The notes under the pieces were generated by a model, which was not told the origin of the DNA, ran no database searches, and was given only the letters and a program-made list of their open reading frames with translations. Shown one piece after another: positions 58,799 through 64,000 of a stretch of DNA of 64,000 nt. Made by a program: the position numbers and the translations under genes. Numbering within the stretch: the stretch's first letter is position 1; the number at the start of each line of letters is the position of its first letter. The stretch lies in assembly GCA_002917075.1 (NCBI GenBank), contig NTMA01000126.1, positions 37,624 through 101,623 on the forward strand, written 5' to 3'. Source of the stretch: Hawksworthiomyces lignivorus. Lineage: Eukaryota > Ascomycota > Sordariomycetes > Ophiostomatales > Ophiostomataceae.

Positions 58799-61558
58799 AG
58801 ACAGTCAGCCATGCATGTCTATTTTCATGGATGTCCAATGTGCAGCAGCAAAACAGCAAACTGTGTTCGGCAAACGGTGGTGGCAGCAAAAGCTCCATTT
58901 CTTGCTATTACAGAATTGCTCTCTGCTACCGGTTACAGACGCGGACAATTGCTACCAGCAGAAGCAATTATTTGACTGCCGGTGTTCGGCATTGCCAACA
59001 TCTTCGATCCTCTGCAGACGTATTTCGGGCAACACTCTGCCTTCCGTCTCAAAAATACATAGAATGCCGCATGATAAACCTTACCCAAGATGATGTTCAG
59101 CGGTCTGAACTCTGGCGTTTTTAAAGAAGGACTGTAATGAGACGACAGAATATCGTCAATTCTCTTTCTGCCTTCAGTCCTCTTCTTGGGTTTTACGTCG
59201 GCTACGCACATATCATTAAGCATCCGTTTCTCTTCTATCTCGCCGTCTTTATTGGAGCTGGCGATGCAAATGATACGCCGAAAATAACTCCTTCCACGCG
59301 ATGTTGCACAAACCCGATTCATGGTGCGTAGAATGTCTGCTCCCCTATGCCATGCCACGGTGTTGTGTCTATCAAATGTTCTGTATTACTTCATGCAAAT
59401 GTATCGCCGTCGCGCTTCCACCGGGCACTTGCATAGTTGGACCAGCGCTACATTCTCTCTCTTCTGCGAATCCAAATCAGAAGACGTGTGCAGGCATGTT
59501 CTGAGTTAGCGAGATAGCAAATTCATATCTAAAATGTGCTCCACGTCTATTTCTATACAATTTAGCAGCGAATGTGACTCGTCTCATGTCTTTTGTTGGC
59601 TTGCCCTTACCGCCACAACATTTAGCTCTATCGTGTTGCGTACCGAACCTATCTTAAAGAATAACGAGCCATGCTCATTCTTCTAATCAACACAGCCTAG
59701 GACGGCTTCATATGCTGCGTTCTTCTAAAGTATTTCTTTATCCCACCGCATGACCCCACCCCGGGACCTCCTTCTCGGCCTTGTCCCACCCCAACGCCCA
59801 GACGGGGCATGCTATGAAAGCACAATGTAGACCGCGGAGAACGCCTTAGGCAGCTATCCGAGTAATGGCGAAACGTGAACACTGTAAAGGAAAACGGAGA
59901 CACCTTCTTTTCTGTAGCATATGCAATACACAAATTATTATATGTTGCCCCTATTCTCCTTGTTCGCTGTCTACTTGAAACAGATATGTTCTTCTAGGAG
60001 TAATATTCGCTATTCTACCCACTGATTCGGCTCTCTTGCCGTGAATGGGATTTCAAGGGTTTCGCGCACCATGCAAGCTGCCGTTGGTTGGCTAGGATGC
60101 ATAACCTGCGTCATTCAGGTACACGTTTTCCTCGCTGTGTTGCTTTTGTGAATGAAATTGCATCATGACCAGATCACTAGGTATCAACGTATACGGAGTA
60201 ATAAGGCTATATTGGTATGTACACCCTAATATGCTAATGTTTCGTTAAATATGAATGCACACTCTCTCTTGTAGGAATAAAGTGACAAGTGAATGAAGAG
60301 AAAATGGCAATGGAAAAGGTATGAATGGCAAGAAATTATGAGAGAAGAGATGGATCACATAGTAAGATTTGACAAATATGCAAAGAATTACATTATCACG
60401 GCAGGCTACCATGGTCTTCCTTCGATGCATATACACGACAGTAGGGAAGGATTTCGTCTGGTTGTCAACCTCCTCTCGTTATATCCTAGTTCCAATGGCA
60501 TCTCTGTATTTGCTAATAGGCCATCTCCTTTTTGAGAGGTCGGTTTCTTATAAATACTGGCATGCCTACGCTTACCCGCCCAGCGATAACAAAGGGGGAA
60601 GAGGGTGAAGGACAGAACGCCTTAAAAGACGAGCTCAGGGCGAAGTTGAAAAATAGAATATCCCACTACCTCTTTAGTTGATAGTTTTGTTTACGACAAC
60701 TAGATACGAGCATTCACTTATCCCAATTCTTCAGACTCACTAGGGTCTATTGTCTGCGCTATGTATGAGCTTTTCTTCAACGTTTCTGTCACGAGAGACA
60801 TTCTCCGCTAACAAGAAAAAGCATATTATGTGTCTCTATATCGTACATATCCGTATATGCTCCTTCTGTGGCCGCGAGGACACGGTTCTCATCTCTGAAA
60901 GCCTCTGTCCCATCGCCAGTCCCAGTGGGGTATTTGCCATCTGCGGCACCGGACCGGGGACCCAGCGCAACCAGACTCAATACCGGTGCTGGATCTGCAA
61001 AGACGCGGGTGCCGCAATTAGACTACAGACGTCGTTGTCACACCGACGTATTCATTCAAAGTGACAAAATAGTACAAGAAAGAGAGCCACGTGTATCGGT
61101 AAAAGGCTTTTCTGCTGACAGGCTCTGTCTTAAAGCAAAATAGATCATGAGAAGGGAATCAGTACCCGGCGGAGCAGTAAATACAAGCAAGAGGAGTTGC
61201 TCTAGAAGATCAGAGGCGAAAAATATGAACTAAAAGGAAACCACTGTACAAGTATACAGATATGCATTACCATGAATGAGAGAATCGATTTCTCTGGATT
61301 AGAAAATTATAATTAGATCGTGTCTATTAGAGCTTTATTAACCAGATATGGCGAATATTAATACATGTATATGGGTATCATGTGAACGTCTCTTAGCACA
61401 AACATTTGGATGTAAGTATCAATACATGTTCCATTGAGCCAGTTGGCCTTTTCGGTGCTTAGACTTACCATTGTTATCTCCCCAGTACACGCAAGCACAC
61501 ACTCGCCCTGCTGCAGCAATACTTGCTGGTAACAAGACATCTTGGACACAACCAAAAG
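58799..61558. other. 2.8-kb spacer without recognised genes
   Basis: Short open frames exist on both strands, including a 141-codon minus frame at 58933-59358, but none resembles a protein family, shows splice-compatible neighbours or has coding-like composition. It separates TMA16 from the broken GTPase gene. Confidence 0.5.
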
Positions 61559-63086
61559 TCATCCTTCGAGCACTCTTTGGCAGAGATGGTTAGCTGATGC
61601 AAGGTATTAGTAATCTTCCAAAGCCATCCGGCGGAAGAATAGCCTTACCAAGGCCTGCAGGGCCGATTTCTTGCTTGCAGGTCCAGCAAGTCTCGCTGCC
61701 AATGACTGCAGTCTTCTCTTGAGTGGAGACATATCCTCGATTTTTCCTCATCGCGCCGAAATGGCCCGCTGTCAGGCAGTAGGCGCCGTCTAATGGCTCG
61801 CATGTCTCACAGAGCCGGAAATTCTCAGTTATAACTCTGCAAGAGGATTCAGGGCATTCTAAAGTGCCTACAGGTCAATGACATATAAAAGAGCAGGAAA
61901 ACGAGGAGGTGCCTTACCGATGAAAGACTCATTTTCCAGCTAACGCTTGCAGTGCCCGCATACTTTCAGAAAGGAATAAATGCCAATGATCAGGCACTTG
62001 TCCTTTTTTGCTTGGCAAATCATCTCATAGTCGAGGGAAAACTGCTTGCTGTCCAGCCGCTGCTGGGCTAGCTTTCGTTCGAATTCTCTCTGCTTGGCTT
62101 CATGTATTCGCGCCTGCCGCATCCGCTCTTCCAGCTCCCGCATCTCTCTCTGCTGCTGGGCCTCTCTGTCGCGCTGCTGCTGCAGGATGCGCTGCCTCTC
62201 TTCCTCCTGCTCCTGGATGAGCTGCTCCTGCTTTTTCCGCTCGGCCTCTCGCGCAGCGCGCGCCCTCTCGTCCTGCAGCAGCTGCGCTAGGCTGAAGTCG
62301 TCCTGCAGCGCTTGGGCGGCACGCTTGTTCTCCGCCTGGAGCGCCTCGACCTCGCCGTCGAGGCTCTTGACAGCAGAAACCTCCTCTAGGTTGCGGCCCC
62401 GGCTGCCCATCTCGTCCTGCGACTGCAGGAGCAAGGGGCTCCGGGACGCCAGCTCGTACAGGAGATCGCGGGCAGCCCCCCGCTCGCGGGGAACCCGCCG
62501 CGTCGTGGACCCTTTCATAATGAGGGCATGCCAGAAGCCGCCCGGACCGTGAGCTGCGCCTCGCGCTGGGCGCCGACCGTGTCCGGGTCCACGCTGTCCC
62601 AGCATGTCGTACCGAGCACGACGTTCTCGTAGAACCCCTCACCGCAGAGTTGCTTGAAAGTGCTAAAGTTTCGCAGCGCGGAGCCCTACATGCGCGGCGC
62701 GTCGATGCGGTGCAGGTAGAGGATGCCGCTCAGCTTCTGGTGCCCGTCGAACGACTGCTGGAGCCACGCGAGCAGCTGCAGGAGGATGTCGCGGTCCGAG
62801 ACGCTTGTGTCATCGAAACCCGGTGTGTCGACGACTGTGATCTCCCGTCCCCGGTGCGCGAAGGTGTATGCGGTAATCTCAGACGTCTCTGCAGCACAAG
62901 CGTTTAGCAAATCAGCCGCCTCCCCTGAGGCCATGAATCGACAACCGCCACGGAGTGGCACTCACTAGACGATAAGTCGTGTCCCACTTGAACGTTGCTG
63001 TTGCCTGTCACGGTCTGTACAAACGTGCTTTTACCGGCGCCAGTGACGCCCATGACGGCAACAAGGCAGCTCTCCTTAACTGCCAT
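61559..63086 (-). pseudogene. AIG1/septin-like P-loop GTPase with coiled coil and Cys-rich tail, broken
   Basis: The apparent exons are 63086-62966, 62888-61918, 61867-61649 and 61593-61559. The N-terminal GTPase begins MAVKESCLVAVMGVTGAGKS, with P-loop GVTGAGKST and G3 ITVVDTPGFDDT, as in fungal AIG1-type GTPases. The stretch GILYLHRIDAPRM is followed directly by TAG (62688-62686). The same frame then continues with conserved GSALRNF and ENVVLGTTCWDSVDPDTVGA. At about 62535-62560 the frame shifts, net minus one base, into GGFWHALIMKGSTTRRVPRE and a long Gln/Glu/Arg coiled coil. A second TAG (61942-61940) follows CGHCKR, before LENESFIG. The last exons carry Cys pairs (CETC, CWTCKQEIG). All splice sites remain good and the whole frame closes if one base is restored, so decay is recent or partly sequencing error. 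Confidence 0.8.
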
Positions 63087-64000
63087 CGTGACCCGTAGGT
63101 AATGTATACGTGGAATCACGCTCGTTGAGATGGTAAAATAGTGTTAATAATGCACACTTCCGGAGTTTTTTTTAAATCTCTTCCATCACAGAGTAGGCGA
63201 GAGGCAAATGAAAGAAGAATGCGGGCCATATGTGGGAAGTGCCGAGGGCCAGTTCACAAGCACAAGACTGCGAGGTGATAGCAGCGTTGTGACCGTATGT
63301 TGTCTACTGACCGTGAGCTATGTTGGTCCAGCCCGGTCGCGTGGCCCTGAGATGGTATGGCCAGAGATTCTATCGATTCTAGCCCTTCAGCTACTAATTT
63401 CTGCTTTGTGGCCTAGACCGTATCTCTTCTAGCTGACTTCGAATGTACGAGCTTGGCATCTCTGCAACTTGTAGCCTTCTCATTCTTGGGCCTATCACGG
63501 CTCTTAATTACAGCATGACAAGAAAAGCAGGAGACGGTGGGCGACAGCTAAGCTTTATAGCTTGCCATCCCATGAATATATTGCCTCAGCTCTAATCGGG
63601 CGCCACATTCTAACATGATTTCGTCGGGCTGAAGCCCGTCTTCGGGTGCCAAGTGCCGGTTTCCAGAAAGCCAGGATTGTACAGAAGAAGATAGTATGAA
63701 GCTGTGCAATCCGTAGGTTCCATCTCTTGCAGCCTAGTTTTCAGTTGACATGGTACCAATGGTACTCTTGGGAAATCAAGGCTCTTCAAACCATCAGGTA
63801 TAAATGTGTCTAATGCCCACCATCTCCGTAGACAAATTGTACGACATCAATTAAGCCATTCAGTTTTCTCTTATAAAATCGACCATATATAAAGTAAAAA
63901 GTTCAAGTTAAGAATAAAACGAAATTTTATTTATAAAACCTATTAAAAATCTTTAAAAGATCTATATATTTTTAATTTTAAAACCTTATAGTTTTTTTAA
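63087..64000. other. Right-end spacer grading into AT-rich DNA
   Basis: No gene was recognised. Two overlapping short hairpins lie at 63625-63646. From about 63870 to the end nearly all bases are A or T, unlike any other 130-base interval in the window except simple repeats. Confidence 0.5.

Noticed and set aside
58933..59358. 141-codon minus-strand frame after TMA16
   Set aside because: No family resemblance and no coding-like pattern; expected by chance in a spacer this long.
61910..61975. Intron that would remove the second TAG of the GTPase
   Set aside because: The only available donor (GTATGC) to the TTAG acceptor would give a 24-base intron, shorter than any plausible intron here.

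Overview
This window is nuclear DNA from a filamentous ascomycete, by gene content and style most likely a Sordariomycete and perhaps Hypocreales (inference from gene families only; no species is claimed). The evidence is dense single genes on both strands, short introns of about 50-95 bases with GTAAGT/GTGAGT-type donors and CTAAC-like branch points, GC-rich coding against AT-richer spacers, CT-rich 5' leaders, and Pezizomycotina families such as FKS1, DAM1, a LipA-NB-ARC protein and an intron-bearing tRNA. Exon models were made by hand; each was checked for reading-frame closure and family resemblance.

Layout. 1-1276: N-terminal part of 1,3-beta-glucan synthase FKS1 (minus, runs off the left edge), followed by a long gene-poor stretch to 7029 containing a poly-A tract with an N gap. 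7030-16587: histidyl-tRNA synthetase (minus, interrupted by one in-frame TAG), a GCNA-like SprT/HMG-box protease (plus), MOG1 (minus), HNT1 (plus) and a mitochondrial-looking CRAL-TRIO protein (minus). 18226-32659: all plus: DAM1, a small DUF167 protein, PRX5-type peroxiredoxin, an Ariadne RBR ubiquitin ligase, succinyl-CoA:3-ketoacid CoA transferase, an unrecognised leucine-rich protein and a PP28/PDAP1 protein. 33272-44854: a membrane protein (minus), mitochondrial IF-2 (plus), TSR3 (minus), a GGA adaptor (plus), tRNA-Asn with intron (minus) and a SNIP1/Pml1-like FHA protein (plus). 48003-53844: a 1707-residue NLR-like protein with a SesB/LipA-type hydrolase, an NB-ARC domain and a very long disordered tail. 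54646-63086: EXO1 (minus), TMA16 (plus) and a broken AIG1-like GTPase/coiled-coil gene (minus). The right end becomes strongly AT-rich.

Most genes are unrelated housekeeping functions (cell wall, translation, ribosome maturation, nuclear transport, kinetochore, DNA repair, mitochondrial metabolism), often in divergent pairs sharing a spacer: HTS1/GCNA-like, MOG1/HNT1, CRAL-TRIO/DAM1, membrane protein/IF-2, TSR3/GGA, EXO1/TMA16. There is no biosynthetic cluster, CRISPR or intact transposon. The points most worth a second look are the NLR-like gene, whose start codon appears to be cut off from its reading frame by an intron, and three premature TAG codons (one in HTS1, two in the GTPase). Each TAG is one C-to-T step from CAG and could reflect RIP-like mutation, A-to-I edited stop codons or sequence error.
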